This document shows, in pieces, positions 15,938-25,252 of a DNA stretch of 64,000 bases (its first letter is position 1; each line of letters starts with the position of its first letter). Made by a program: the position numbers and the translations under genes. Origin of the DNA: Caballeronia temeraria (lineage in GTDB: Bacteria > Pseudomonadota > Gammaproteobacteria > Burkholderiales > Burkholderiaceae); the NCBI RefSeq assembly GCF_001544795.2, contig NZ_FCOI02000014.1:1-64000 (forward strand), read 5' to 3'. A model generated the notes under the pieces. The model saw only the letters and a list, made by a program, of their open reading frames with translations, was not told where the DNA came from and did not search any database.

Positions 15938-16825
15938 TTATTTCTTCGAGAAGATCGCGCGCGCCAGGATATTCAGACCCAGCACGCCGAGCGTAATCAG
16001 GAACACACCGGCCCACGCGAGCGATTGCCACTGCGGGAACGGACTCATCGCGAACTTGTAGATCGTCACCGGGAGATTGGCCACCGGCTGATTCATGTCC
16101 CACGAGAAAAATTGATTCGACAGCGCCGTGAACAGCAGCGGCGCGGTTTCGCCGGCGATACGCGCGATCGCCAGCAGCACGCCGGTGACGATGCCGCCGA
16201 CCGACGCCTTCAGCGTGATCGACATCACCATCTTCCACTTCGGCGTGCCGAGCGCGAACGCGGCTTCACGCAGCGCGTTCGGCACGAGCTTCAGCATGTT
16301 CTCGGTCGTGCGGATCACGATCGGAATCTGCAGCAGGGCGAGCGCGATCACGCCGGCCCAGCCGGAGAAGCGGCCCATCTTCGCGACGACGATCGCATAC
16401 ACGAACAGACCGACGACGATCGACGGCGCCGACAACAGAATGTCGTTGATGAAGCGCGTGACGCTCGCGAGCCAGCGCTTCTGCCCGTATTCGGCGAGAT
16501 AGACGCCCGCGAGAATGCCGAGCGGCGTGCCCACGCAGGTCGCGAGCAAGACGAGCATCAGCGAGCCGACGATCGCGTTGGCGAGACCGCCGCCATCGGT
16601 GTTCGGCGGCGGCGTCGATTGCGTGAACAGATCGACCGACAAACCGCCGATGCCGAGCTTGAGCGTCGTGAAGAGAATCCAGACGAGCCAGATGAGACCG
16701 AAGGCCATCGCGGCGAGCGAGAGCGTCAGCGCGACCGCGTTGGTGCCGCGGCGGCGGCGCTGCAGCTTCTGACGCGTGGCTTCCACGCGCGCGGGGTCCT
16801 GATTGAACGTAGCGGGACGGCTCAT
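15938..16825 (-). CDS. pstA: Phosphate ABC transporter permease PstA
   Basis: A 295-residue inner-membrane permease with six predicted membrane helices. The basic N-terminus (RQKLQRRRRG) faces the cytoplasm. The coupling region PNALREAAFALGTPKWKMVM is the EAA-type loop that touches PstB. Its ATG overlaps the pstC stop by one base (TAATG), so the two permeases are translated together. Confidence 0.96.
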   Translation of the reverse strand: MSRPATFNQDPARVEATRQKLQRRRRGTNAVALTLSLAAMAFGLIWLVWILFTTLKLGIGGLSVDLFTQSTPPPNTDGGGLANAIVGSLMLVLLATCVGTPLGILAGVYLAEYGQKRWLASVTRFINDILLSAPSIVVGLFVYAIVVAKMGRFSGWAGVIALALLQIPIVIRTTENMLKLVPNALREAAFALGTPKWKMVMSITLKASVGGIVTGVLLAIARIAGETAPLLFTALSNQFFSWDMNQPVANLPVTIYKFAMSPFPQWQSLAWAGVFLITLGVLGLNILARAIFSKK

Positions 16826-17808
16826 TATTTACGGCCCTCCCCGCGTTCCATGCGCAGAAGCATCAGCTTCGAGAGCGCGAGCACGAAGAACGTGATCACG
16901 AAGAGAATCAGACCGAGTTCCATCAATGCCGACGTATGCAGGCCCGGGCTCGCTTCCGCGAATTCGTTCGCGAGCGCCGAGGTGATGCTGTTGCCGGGCG
17001 AAAAGAGCGATACGTTGTCGAGCAGATTCGTGTTGCCGATGACGAATGTGACCGCCATCGTCTCGCCGAGCGCGCGGCCGAGACCGAGCATGACGCCGCC
17101 GATCACACCGGCGCGCGTGTACGGCAGCACGATCTTCCACATCACTTCCCAGGTCGTGCAGCCGATGCCGTACGCCGATTCCTTCAGCAGCACGGGCGTG
17201 ACTTCGAACACGTCGCGCATCACGGAAGCGATGTACGGGATGATCATGATCGCGAGAATCACGCCGGCGCACAGAATGCCGATGCCGATCGGCGGCCCTT
17301 GAAAGAACACGCCGATGAAGGGCGCGTCAGCGAGCAGATGGCCGAGCGGCTTCTCGAAGTATTGCGCGAAGATCGGCGCGAACACGAGCAGGCCCCACAT
17401 GCCGTAGACGATCGACGGAATCGCCGCGAGCAGTTCGATCGCGACGCCGAGCGGCCGGCGCAACCACGCGGGCGACAGTTCCGTCAGAAAGAGTGCGATG
17501 CCGAAGCTGACCGGCACGGCGATGATGAGCGCGATGATCGACGTCGCGATGGTGCCGTAGATGGGCACGAGCGCGCCGAACGATTCGCTGGGCGGATCCC
17601 ATTCCGAACGCCAGAGGAACGAGAGGCCGAATTTCTGGATGGTCGGCATCGACGCGACGAGCAGCGACACGATGATGCCGCCAAGCAGAAGCAGCGTGAT
17701 GACAGCCGCAAGCCGTGTCACGCCGCCGAAAATGATGTCGCCGATGCGGCTCGGCGCGCGCTGCGTATGCGCTGCCGGCACCGCCGACGATAAGTTGATG
17801 TCCGACAT
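16825..17808 (-). CDS. pstC: Phosphate ABC transporter permease PstC
   Basis: A 327-residue inner-membrane permease, partner of PstA. Six membrane segments are seen; the EAA-type loop is VLLKESAYGIGCTTWEVMWK. It is separated from pstS by 127 bases that hold a strong hairpin, and is followed without gap by pstA. Confidence 0.96.
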   Translation of the reverse strand: MSDINLSSAVPAAHTQRAPSRIGDIIFGGVTRLAAVITLLLLGGIIVSLLVASMPTIQKFGLSFLWRSEWDPPSESFGALVPIYGTIATSIIALIIAVPVSFGIALFLTELSPAWLRRPLGVAIELLAAIPSIVYGMWGLLVFAPIFAQYFEKPLGHLLADAPFIGVFFQGPPIGIGILCAGVILAIMIIPYIASVMRDVFEVTPVLLKESAYGIGCTTWEVMWKIVLPYTRAGVIGGVMLGLGRALGETMAVTFVIGNTNLLDNVSLFSPGNSITSALANEFAEASPGLHTSALMELGLILFVITFFVLALSKLMLLRMERGEGRK

Positions 17809-17836
17809 GGGAGCCTTGGTTTCGCTACGTGTCAGA

Positions 17837-17868
17837 CCGCGCGGCGGACTCTTCCGCCCGCCGCGCGG
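17837..17868 (-). terminator. Intercistronic hairpin between pstS and pstC
   Basis: CCGCGCGGCGG and CCGCCGCGCGG form a very stable stem around a ten-base centre. No long T-run follows, so it more likely slows transcript decay or causes partial termination. That would leave more pstS than pstCAB message, which suits a binding protein needed in excess. Confidence 0.6.
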
Positions 17869-17935
17869 CTTTCCTTGAAACTGACTGTCCGGGGCTTCAG
17901 AAGCTTAGGACAGTTTCCAGCGACGCGTACTGCAC

Positions 17936-18967
17936 TTACTCCGCAACCGCCTTGCCCGCGGCGTCCTTGACCTTCGCCTTCCACTGCGTCTTGATTTCAG
18001 CGACGACCGAATCCGGCAGCGAGATGTAGTCGAGATCGTTCGCAGCCTGGCCGCCGTTCTTGAACGCCCAGTCGAAGAACTTCAGCGTTTCCGTTCCTTG
18101 CGCCGGCTTCTCCTGCGTCGCGTGCAGCAGCACGAAGGTCGCGCCGACGATCGGCCATGCGTCCTTGCCCGGCTCGTTCGTGAGGATCTGGTAGAACGAC
18201 TTCGACCAGTCAGCGCCGGCAGCCGCTGCCTTGAACGTCTCGGTCTTCGGCTCGACGACGGTGCCAGCCGAGTTCTTCATGCCGACGTAGGTCATCTTGT
18301 TCTGCTTCGCGTACGCCCACTCCACGTAGCCGATCGCGCCCGGCAGACGCTGCACGAAGGCCGCGACGCCGTCGTTGCCCTTGCCGCCCGTGCCCGTCGG
18401 CCAGTTCACGGTCGAACCTTCGCCGACCTTCGACTTCCAGTCCGCGTTCACCTTCGACAGATAGTTCGTCCAGATGAAGCTCGTGCCCGAGCCGTCAGCG
18501 CGGCGCACGACCGCGATGTCCGTATCCGGCAGCTTGGCCTTCGGGTTCAGCGCGACAATCGCCGGGTCGTTCCACTTCTTGATCTTGCCGAGGTAGATGT
18601 CGCCGAGCACCTGGCCCGACAGCGTCACTTCACCGGCCTTCACGCCCGGCACGTTGATGACCGGCACCACGCCGCCCACTACCGTCGGGAACTGGAACAG
18701 GCCGTCCTTCGCGAGTTCGTCATCTTTCAGCGGAGCATCCGAGCCCGCGAAATCCACCGTCTTCGCGATGATTTGCTTGATGCCGCCCGACGAGCCGATG
18801 CCTTGGTAGTTCACCTTGCCGCCGCCGGTTTTCTGGTAGGCGTCCGCCCACTTGGTGTAGATCGGCGCTGCGAAGGTCGAACCCGCGCCGGTGATGTCGG
18901 CTGCTTGAGCGGAGATGGCGAACACTGCACCAATCAGGCCGGCCAGCGCGGTTTGCATCAATTTCAT
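17936..18967 (-). CDS. pstS: Periplasmic phosphate-binding protein PstS
   Basis: A 343-residue protein with a cleavable signal peptide (about 22 residues, ending AQA) and the family start ADITGAGSTFAAPIYTKWAD. Phosphate-contact segments such as GSSGGIKQI and RRADGSGTSFIWTNYL are present. It delivers phosphate to PstCA. ATG 18967 has GGAG upstream. It is the first gene of the pst-pho series and has a Pho box 74-91 bases upstream. Confidence 0.97.
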   Translation of the reverse strand: MKLMQTALAGLIGAVFAISAQAADITGAGSTFAAPIYTKWADAYQKTGGGKVNYQGIGSSGGIKQIIAKTVDFAGSDAPLKDDELAKDGLFQFPTVVGGVVPVINVPGVKAGEVTLSGQVLGDIYLGKIKKWNDPAIVALNPKAKLPDTDIAVVRRADGSGTSFIWTNYLSKVNADWKSKVGEGSTVNWPTGTGGKGNDGVAAFVQRLPGAIGYVEWAYAKQNKMTYVGMKNSAGTVVEPKTETFKAAAAGADWSKSFYQILTNEPGKDAWPIVGATFVLLHATQEKPAQGTETLKFFDWAFKNGGQAANDLDYISLPDSVVAEIKTQWKAKVKDAAGKAVAE

Positions 18968-19024
18968 TCTTAATCTCCAGGGTAGTGAGCGTGTGTCGAG
19001 TGAGCGTGTGAGACGACACCGCGA

Positions 19025-19058
19025 AATATAGGAGGTGTCCGTGACAGTAATATGACTA
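19025..19058 (-). promoter_or_regulatory. Pho box and -10 element of the pstS promoter
   Basis: Read on the minus strand, TAGTCATATTACTGTCAC (rc of 19041-19058) matches the 18-base PhoB consensus, two 7-base repeats 11 bases apart. Ten bases after it comes TATATT (rc of 19025-19030), the right distance for a PhoB-dependent -10. A weaker repeat (TGACAC, CTTCAC) lies just upstream and may be a second box. Confidence 0.85.
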
Positions 19059-19138
19059 ATCGTGAAGACAACGTGTCATTTTGCTTACGCGCCGAAAGTT
19101 TGATCGCACCCGATTTGTCGAGGCCCCGGAGACAATAA

Positions 19139-19164
19139 AAAAGCGGGCCGAAGCCCGCTTTTAG
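19139..19164 (-). terminator. Terminator after glmM
   Basis: AAAAGCGGGC pairs with GCCCGCTTTT around a short loop, with T-runs on the minus strand; it lies 28 bases past the glmM stop. Confidence 0.75.
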
Positions 19165-19191
19165 CGAAACGCAAAGAAGCTCAGTAAACGC

Positions 19192-20553
19192 CTACGAAGT
19201 GGCCTCTTTTACGACCTGCGCAATCGTTTCCGCGTATCGAACCGCATCCTGTTGCGCCGACGCTTCCACCATCACGCGCAGGACCGGCTCAGTTCCCGAC
19301 GCACGAATCAAGACCCGGCCGTGCGATTCGAGGGAACGCTCGGCTTGCTCGACCGCGCGGCGAATCGCGTCGCTGCCCTTCCAGTCCGCGCCCGCGTTCA
19401 TCCGCACGTTGATGAGTTTCTGCGGGAACAGGCTCACGCCGCGCAGCAGATCAGCGAGCGACTTGCCGCTGCGCTGGATCGCCGCGAGCACGAGAAGCGC
19501 CGAGACGATGCCGTCGCCGGTCGAATGGCGGTCCAGCGACAGGATGTGCCCCGAGCCTTCCGCGCCGAGCTGCCAACCGTTTTCGCGCAGCTTCTCGAGC
19601 ACGTAACGGTCGCCGACCGCCGCGCGCACGAACTTCACGCCCGCCTCTTTCAGCGCCACTTCGACAGCCATGTTCGTCATCAACGTGCCGACTGCGCCTT
19701 CCACCTTGCCGTCGGTCGCGATGCGGTCCTTGACCAGCACGTAGAGCAACTCGTCGCCGTTATAGAGACGGCCGGTCGAATCGACGATCTGCAGGCGGTC
19801 CGCGTCGCCGTCGAGTGCGATGCCGAGATCGGCCTTGTGCTCCACCACGGCGCGCACGAGCGCGTCCGGTGCCGTCGCGCCGACGCCATCGTTGATGTTG
19901 AAGCCGTTCGGCGACACGCCGATCGACACGACTTCCGCGCCGAGCTCATGGAACACGTGCGGCGCGACGTCGTACGCGGCGCCGTGCGCGCAGTCGACGA
20001 CGAGCTTCAGCCCGCGAAGATCGAAGCTCGCGGGGAACGTGCTCTTGCAGAATTCGATGTAGCGCCCGCCCGCGTCGTCCAGACGGCGCGCCTTGCCGAG
20101 ACGTTCGGAAGGCGCGCATTCCATCGGCTGTTCGAGCTGGCGCTCGATTTCGAGCTCGACTTCGTCGGGCAGCTTGTTGCCGTCCGCGGAGAAGAACTTG
20201 ATCCCGTTGTCGTTATACGGATTGTGCGACGCGCTGATCACGACGCCCGCCGACAGCCGCAGCGCCCGCGTCAGATACGCGACGCCCGGCGTCGGCATCG
20301 GGCCGGCCAGCATCACGTCGACGCCCGCCGCCGAGAAGCCCGACTCCAGCGCCGCTTCGAGCATGTAGCCCGACACGCGCGTGTCCTTGCCGATCAGCAC
20401 CGTCGGACGATTGCCCTTTTTCTGCTGCGCGCGGTCCGCGCCCGCGAGCACTTTGCCGGCTGCGTAGCCGAGCTTGAGTACGAAATCCGGCGTGATCGGC
20501 GCGACGCCCACGCGGCCGCGGATGCCATCCGTTCCAAAATATTGACGTGCCAT
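19192..20553 (-). CDS. glmM: Phosphoglucosamine mutase GlmM
   Basis: A 453-residue phosphohexomutase that turns glucosamine-6-phosphate into glucosamine-1-phosphate for cell-wall and lipopolysaccharide precursors. It begins ARQYFGTDGIRGRVG; the active serine lies in VVISASHNPYNDNGIKFF near residue 105; the metal loop is LDGDADRLQIVD; and the phosphate-binding end is IRASGTEPVLRVMVE. It follows folP in the ftsH-folP-glmM order common in proteobacteria. Confidence 0.97.
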   Translation of the reverse strand: MARQYFGTDGIRGRVGVAPITPDFVLKLGYAAGKVLAGADRAQQKKGNRPTVLIGKDTRVSGYMLEAALESGFSAAGVDVMLAGPMPTPGVAYLTRALRLSAGVVISASHNPYNDNGIKFFSADGNKLPDEVELEIERQLEQPMECAPSERLGKARRLDDAGGRYIEFCKSTFPASFDLRGLKLVVDCAHGAAYDVAPHVFHELGAEVVSIGVSPNGFNINDGVGATAPDALVRAVVEHKADLGIALDGDADRLQIVDSTGRLYNGDELLYVLVKDRIATDGKVEGAVGTLMTNMAVEVALKEAGVKFVRAAVGDRYVLEKLRENGWQLGAEGSGHILSLDRHSTGDGIVSALLVLAAIQRSGKSLADLLRGVSLFPQKLINVRMNAGADWKGSDAIRRAVEQAERSLESHGRVLIRASGTEPVLRVMVEASAQQDAVRYAETIAQVVKEATS

Positions 20554-20667
20554 TATTGCTTGACCCTCCTCGCGACCGTATGGCGCATCTTATCGGCCGG
20601 CGATTTTAGTTAATAAGTTCTATTGGCGCGCGCCTGCGCCTAAATTCCTGATGAATGAGGCCCAGTC

Positions 20668-21552
20668 TCAATAATGCCCATTCCGGACGGCATTCTTTGT
20701 GGCCTGCCAGACTTTCAGCGCATCGATGGTCTCCGCGACATCGTGAACGCGGATGATCGCCGCACCCCGTTCCGCCGCGCACACCGCGGCCGCAATGCTC
20801 GCCGCGAGCCGTTCGCCCGCGCCGCGTCCGGTGACGGCGCCGAGCATCGATTTGCGTGACATGCCCGCGAGCAAGGGAAAGTTCGCGCCGCCCGGCGACG
20901 TGTCCGTGAGATGCGCGAGCAACGAATAATTATGCTCGACTGTTTTGCCGAAACCGTAACCAGGATCGAGGCTGATGCGCTCCCGCGCGATGCCCGCAGA
21001 CGTCAGCGCGGCGATACGTTCGGCGAAAAACGCCCGCACGTCGGCAACGACGTCTTCGTAGACCGGGTCATGGAGCTGCATCGTGCGCGGCTCGCCTAGC
21101 ATGTGCATCACGCAGAGGCCGCAGTTGCTGTCCTTCACGGCCTCGATCGCGCCTTGCTGACGAAGGCCCCAGATGTCGTTGATCATGTCCGCCCCGGCCT
21201 CGAGCGCGGCGCGCATCACGGCCGGCTTGTAGGTATCGACGGAAAGCGGCACTTGCATGGCGCGCAGCGCCTCGACGATCGGCACGACGCGCTCGAGTTC
21301 CTCGTCGAGAGGCACGGGCGGCGCCCCGGGACGCGTGGATTCGCCGCCGATATCGATCATGTCGGCGCCATCGGCGAGCATCTGCCCGGCACGCGCGAGC
21401 GCGGCGTCGCGCGAGATGAAGCGGCCGCCGTCCGAGAACGAGTCCGGCGTCACGTTGAGAATGCCCATGACGAGCGGGCGTTCGAAGGTCAGCGTAAAGC
21501 GCCCGCACTGGAGCGGCGCTGCTGGAAGCGGAGATGGGCTAAGTGTGGTCAA
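20668..21552 (-). CDS. folP: Dihydropteroate synthase
   Basis: A 294-residue TIM-barrel enzyme that joins p-aminobenzoate to the pterin in folate synthesis, the target of sulfonamides. Motifs are VMGILNVTPDSFSDGG near residue 28, DIGGESTRPGA near residue 66 and LDPGYGFGKTVEHN. The frame opens with TTG at 21552, without a clear ribosome binding site, so the true start may be somewhat inside. Located between ftsH and glmM. Confidence 0.95.
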   Translation of the reverse strand: MTTLSPSPLPAAPLQCGRFTLTFERPLVMGILNVTPDSFSDGGRFISRDAALARAGQMLADGADMIDIGGESTRPGAPPVPLDEELERVVPIVEALRAMQVPLSVDTYKPAVMRAALEAGADMINDIWGLRQQGAIEAVKDSNCGLCVMHMLGEPRTMQLHDPVYEDVVADVRAFFAERIAALTSAGIARERISLDPGYGFGKTVEHNYSLLAHLTDTSPGGANFPLLAGMSRKSMLGAVTGRGAGERLAASIAAAVCAAERGAAIIRVHDVAETIDALKVWQATKNAVRNGHY

Positions 21553-21633
21553 GCGAGTCGAACGAAACGGGATTCAGAAGCTATACGACGTTTGCACGCA
21601 GCGTCTCATTAAAACCGGGCCCACAAGTGAAAA

Positions 21634-21664
21634 TGGGCCGGCGTGCTATGCACACCGGCCCATG
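21634..21664 (-). terminator. Terminator-like hairpin after ftsH
   Basis: TGGGCCGGCGTG pairs with CACACCGGCCCA around a five-base loop, followed on the minus strand by a TTTTC stretch. It lies between ftsH and folP. Confidence 0.6.
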
Positions 21665-21680
21665 AACCGACTCAGGACAC

Positions 21681-23567
21681 TCAGGCCGTTGCCGGCGCGT
21701 TGCCTGGCTTCACCTCGTTGCCGCTGTTGCCACCCGACGGCGTATCGCCGGACGGAGGCGGCAGGTTCTTCGGCGGACGCGGCGGACGATCCGCCATGAT
21801 GTCGCTGATCTGATCCGCGTCGATGGTTTCCCATTCGAGCAGCGCCTTGGTCATGGCTTCGACCTTGTCGCGGCTATCTTCCAGCAGCTTGCGGGCGAGC
21901 GCATATTGCTCGTCGAGGATACGGCGGATTTCCGCGTCGACCTTCTGCTGCGTGGCTTCGGACACCGACTTCGCGCCCATCTTGCCGAACATGCCGTTTT
22001 CTTCGGTATCGACGTAGACCATCGTGCCGAGCACGTCCGACATGCCGTAGCGCGTCACCATGTCGCGCGCCATTTTCGTTGCGCGCTCGAAGTCGTTCGA
22101 AGCACCGGTCGACATCGAGTTCAGGAACACTTCTTCCGCTGCACGGCCGCCGAACAGGATGGCGATTTCCTCGAGCATCTTGTCGCGATACAGATTCACG
22201 CGATCATGCTCCGGCAACTGCCACGTGACGCCCAATGCCCAGCCGCGCGGCATGATCGTGACCTTGTGCACCGGATCGGCATGCGGCAGCAGCTTCGCAA
22301 CCACCGCGTGACCGGACTCGTGGTACGCGGTATTGCGACGCTCTTCCTCGCGCATGACAGCCGACTTGCGCTCCGGACCCATGAAAATCTTGTCCTTCGC
22401 GTCTTCGAAGTCCTGCATTTCGACGATGCGCTTTCCGCGACGCGCCGCGAACAGCGCCGCTTCGTTCACGAGATTCGCGAGATCCGCGCCCGAGAAACCC
22501 GGCGTGCCGCGTGCGATGACCGATGCATCCACGTCGTTCGCGATCGGCACCTTGCGCAGGTGCACCTTCATGATGTGCTCGCGGCCGCGGATATCCGGCA
22601 GACCGACGTAGACCTGGCGGTCGAAACGGCCCGGACGGAGCAACGCCTTGTCGAGCACGTCAGAACGGTTCGTCGCCGCGATCACGATGACGCCCGAGTT
22701 CGCTTCGAAGCCGTCCATTTCGACGAGCATCTGGTTCAGCGTCTGCTCGCGCTCGTCGTTGCCGCCGCCCATGCCGGCGCCGCGATGACGGCCGACCGCG
22801 TCGATTTCGTCGATGAACACGATACACGGCGCATGCTTCTTCGCCTGCTCGAACATGTCGCGCACACGCGCCGCGCCGACACCCACGAACATTTCAACGA
22901 AGTCCGAACCGGAAATGCTGAAGAACGGCACTTTCGCTTCGCCAGCAATGGCGCGCGCCAGCAGCGTCTTACCGGTACCCGGAGGGCCGACCAGCAGCAC
23001 GCCGCGTGGAATACGTCCGCCCAGCTTCTGGAATTTCTGCGGATCGCGCAGGAAGTCCACCAGCTCCGACACTTCTTCCTTGGCTTCGTCGCAACCGGCG
23101 ACATCGGTGAAATTGATTGCGTTGTTGTTTTCGTCGATCAGCCGCGCCCGGGACTTGCCGAACGAGAACGCCCCGCCTTTGCCGCCTCCCTGCATCTGCC
23201 TCATCATGTAGAACCAGAAGCCGATGATGAGAATCGTCGGTCCGAGGTAGTACAGCGCCGAGACGAGCGCATTCGGTTCATCGTCAGCCTTGCCGCTGAC
23301 CTGAACGCCGTATTTCATCAAGTCGCCGACCATCCAGATGTCGCCGGGCGACACGATCTGGTATTTCTGGCCGTCTGCCGGAGTGACCGTTAGATTGCGG
23401 CCCTGAACGGTGACATTCTTGACTTTGCCGTTCTTCGCGTCGTCCATGAACTGCGAATAGGACACACCTTCCTGGACGCGGGGCTTATCGAACTGCTTGA
23501 ACACCGTAAACAGCACCAGTGCGATCACGAGCCACACTGCCGCTTTAGAGAACATATTGTTGTTCAA
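21681..23567 (-). CDS. ftsH: ATP-dependent zinc metalloprotease FtsH
   Basis: A 628-residue inner-membrane AAA+ protease that degrades misfolded membrane proteins and regulators. Two membrane helices (near 5-25 and 105-125) flank a periplasmic domain. Walker A GPPGTGKT (about 201), Walker B IVFIDEIDAVG, the second region of homology ATNRSDVLDKALLRPGRFDR and the zinc site HESGH are intact. I chose the TTG at 23567, which has AGGAG seven bases upstream; a GTG at 23582 in frame is less likely. The tail is rich in Pro and Gly. rlmE lies upstream. Confidence 0.96.
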   Translation of the reverse strand: MNNNMFSKAAVWLVIALVLFTVFKQFDKPRVQEGVSYSQFMDDAKNGKVKNVTVQGRNLTVTPADGQKYQIVSPGDIWMVGDLMKYGVQVSGKADDEPNALVSALYYLGPTILIIGFWFYMMRQMQGGGKGGAFSFGKSRARLIDENNNAINFTDVAGCDEAKEEVSELVDFLRDPQKFQKLGGRIPRGVLLVGPPGTGKTLLARAIAGEAKVPFFSISGSDFVEMFVGVGAARVRDMFEQAKKHAPCIVFIDEIDAVGRHRGAGMGGGNDEREQTLNQMLVEMDGFEANSGVIVIAATNRSDVLDKALLRPGRFDRQVYVGLPDIRGREHIMKVHLRKVPIANDVDASVIARGTPGFSGADLANLVNEAALFAARRGKRIVEMQDFEDAKDKIFMGPERKSAVMREEERRNTAYHESGHAVVAKLLPHADPVHKVTIMPRGWALGVTWQLPEHDRVNLYRDKMLEEIAILFGGRAAEEVFLNSMSTGASNDFERATKMARDMVTRYGMSDVLGTMVYVDTEENGMFGKMGAKSVSEATQQKVDAEIRRILDEQYALARKLLEDSRDKVEAMTKALLEWETIDADQISDIMADRPPRPPKNLPPPSGDTPSGGNSGNEVKPGNAPATA

Positions 23568-23752
23568 AGCACCACTCCTCACTCATAGACGGGCGCCTAC
23601 ATAAACCTTGCGGCGCCACCAAAGCATTCTAATCCAGTCCGCAAACCCCTGCCATAAGGTTTATCTACCGCACAAATAGCGGCAGACGGCCCTTTTTCGG
23701 CATAATCCGCGAAAATATCGCAGATTTTCGCCGAGTCGATCGAGCGGGCCGT

Positions 23753-24415
23753 TCAGTTCGGGTGCTTGAGCCGCCGCCCGAGAATAAAAGTCTCCGACGA
23801 TTTGTCGCGAGAAGCCTTCGGTTTGCGCGGCGCCACCACTTTAAATTGCTGCTTGAACTTTTCGACGATCTGACTGTAACCGCTGCCGTGAAAACATTTG
23901 ACCAGCAGCGCACCCTCCGGTTTCAGATGGTTCTGCGCGAACTCCAGCGCCAGATCGCACAGGTGCTCGATGCGCGCGGCATCCGCACTCGCCACGCCTG
24001 AGAGGTTGGGGGCCATGTCGGAAATTACAAGGTCCACCTGACGTTCGCCGACGATTTCATCGAGCTGCGCGAGCACCTCGTCCTCGCGAAAGTCGCCCTG
24101 GATGAACGTGACGTCCGCAATGGGCTCCATCGGCAGAATATCCAGCGCGATGATCGTGCCGTCGATGCCGCCCTCGCGCTCGGTGTCCCGCTTCGCGCCC
24201 TGCGCGAGCTTGTTACGCGCGTACTGGCTCCAGCTGCCGGGCGTCGAGCCGAGATCGACGATGACCTGCCCCGGCTTGATGAGCTTGTCCTGCTCGTCGA
24301 TCTCCTTCAGCTTGTACGCGGCGCGCGCGCGATAGCCCTCGCGCTGCGCCATCTTCACGTAAGGATCGTTGATGTGGTCGTGCAACCACGAATGATTAAA
24401 ACGGTTCTTTGCCAT
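23753..24415 (-). CDS. rlmE: 23S rRNA 2'-O-methyltransferase RlmE (FtsJ)
   Basis: A 220-residue methyltransferase that modifies U2552 of 23S rRNA late in large-subunit assembly. The SAM site is VDLGSTPGSWSQYA; the catalytic K-D-K-E set is seen in AAYKLKEID, ISDMAPNLSG, LVKCFHGSG and SSETFILG. It precedes ftsH, as in many bacteria, and diverges from yhbY, another ribosome-linked gene, across a 292-base gap. Confidence 0.96.
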   Translation of the reverse strand: MAKNRFNHSWLHDHINDPYVKMAQREGYRARAAYKLKEIDEQDKLIKPGQVIVDLGSTPGSWSQYARNKLAQGAKRDTEREGGIDGTIIALDILPMEPIADVTFIQGDFREDEVLAQLDEIVGERQVDLVISDMAPNLSGVASADAARIEHLCDLALEFAQNHLKPEGALLVKCFHGSGYSQIVEKFKQQFKVVAPRKPKASRDKSSETFILGRRLKHPN

Positions 24416-24707
24416 TCAAACTGAGCTCATGTGGCGCGCTGACAGCACGCCCGGTGCGTATTTTGCTGCATCGCGCGAGGCTTTTAGCGGATAATACGCG
24501 TCTTGTTGGCCGGACCGGTCCTCAGAGCGCTTGCGCTCCGCAACCCGGGCATCCGGCCTGTTCTGTTTCTGGTGGGCGTGGCGCGATCGATGCGCCGCAA
24601 ATCCGGCGCGAATCGGCCACAGTTCCGTGCGCTTTCGCATCGGCGTGTTCAACCCGCCTCGCGAGCCACTCACGCCGCCCACATTTTAGTCGAGTCCCAA
24701 ATTTCTC

Positions 24708-25247
24708 ATGCCAGCTCTTAAACTCTCCCCCGCCGAGCGCGCCGATCTGCGCTCCCAGGCCCATGCGCTCAAGCCCGTCGTGCTCGTCGGCGCGGAGGGT
24801 CTGACCGATGCCGTGCTGAAAGAGATCAACGTGCACCTCGAAGCGCATCGGCTCATCAAAGTCCGCGTGTTCGGCGACGAACGCGAAGCGCGCGTCGCGG
24901 TCTACGACGAAATCTGCGATCGCCTGAACGCCGCGCCTATCCAGCATATCGGCAAGCTGCTCGTGATCTGGAGACCCGAAGGCGCCGCCCCGAAGAGCCG
25001 CGCCACCCGCACGCGCAGCACGATGCCGCCGAGCGCTGCCGAGGCCGCCGAAGAACGTTCGACGAAAGGCCGCGCGCCGCGTGTCGTGAAAGCCGTGAAA
25101 ATCTCGCGCGACGCGCCCGCCTTCAAGAAGCCGAAGAAGCAGACGCTGAAGGTGCTGGGCAACGAACGCGTGACCGCCGGCGGCAATGTGAAGCGTGCGA
25201 AGAAGCGCCAGTCCAGCGTGAAGCGCCAGCATCAGGCCGTCAAATAA
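24708..25247 (+). CDS. yhbY: YhbY-family RNA-binding protein with a long basic tail
   Basis: The first ~95 residues form a CRM domain (LSPAERADLRSQAHALKPVV, VGAEGLTDAV), the fold found in YhbY, which binds pre-50S ribosomal particles. The E. coli protein ends there; this one has 179 residues, with a Lys/Arg-rich disordered tail (KKPKKQTLKVL, KRAKKRQSSVKRQ). The tail probably strengthens RNA binding. It faces away from rlmE. Confidence 0.9.
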   Translation: MPALKLSPAERADLRSQAHALKPVVLVGAEGLTDAVLKEINVHLEAHRLIKVRVFGDEREARVAVYDEICDRLNAAPIQHIGKLLVIWRPEGAAPKSRATRTRSTMPPSAAEAAEERSTKGRAPRVVKAVKISRDAPAFKKPKKQTLKVLGNERVTAGGNVKRAKKRQSSVKRQHQAVK

Positions 25248-25252
25248 GCAAA

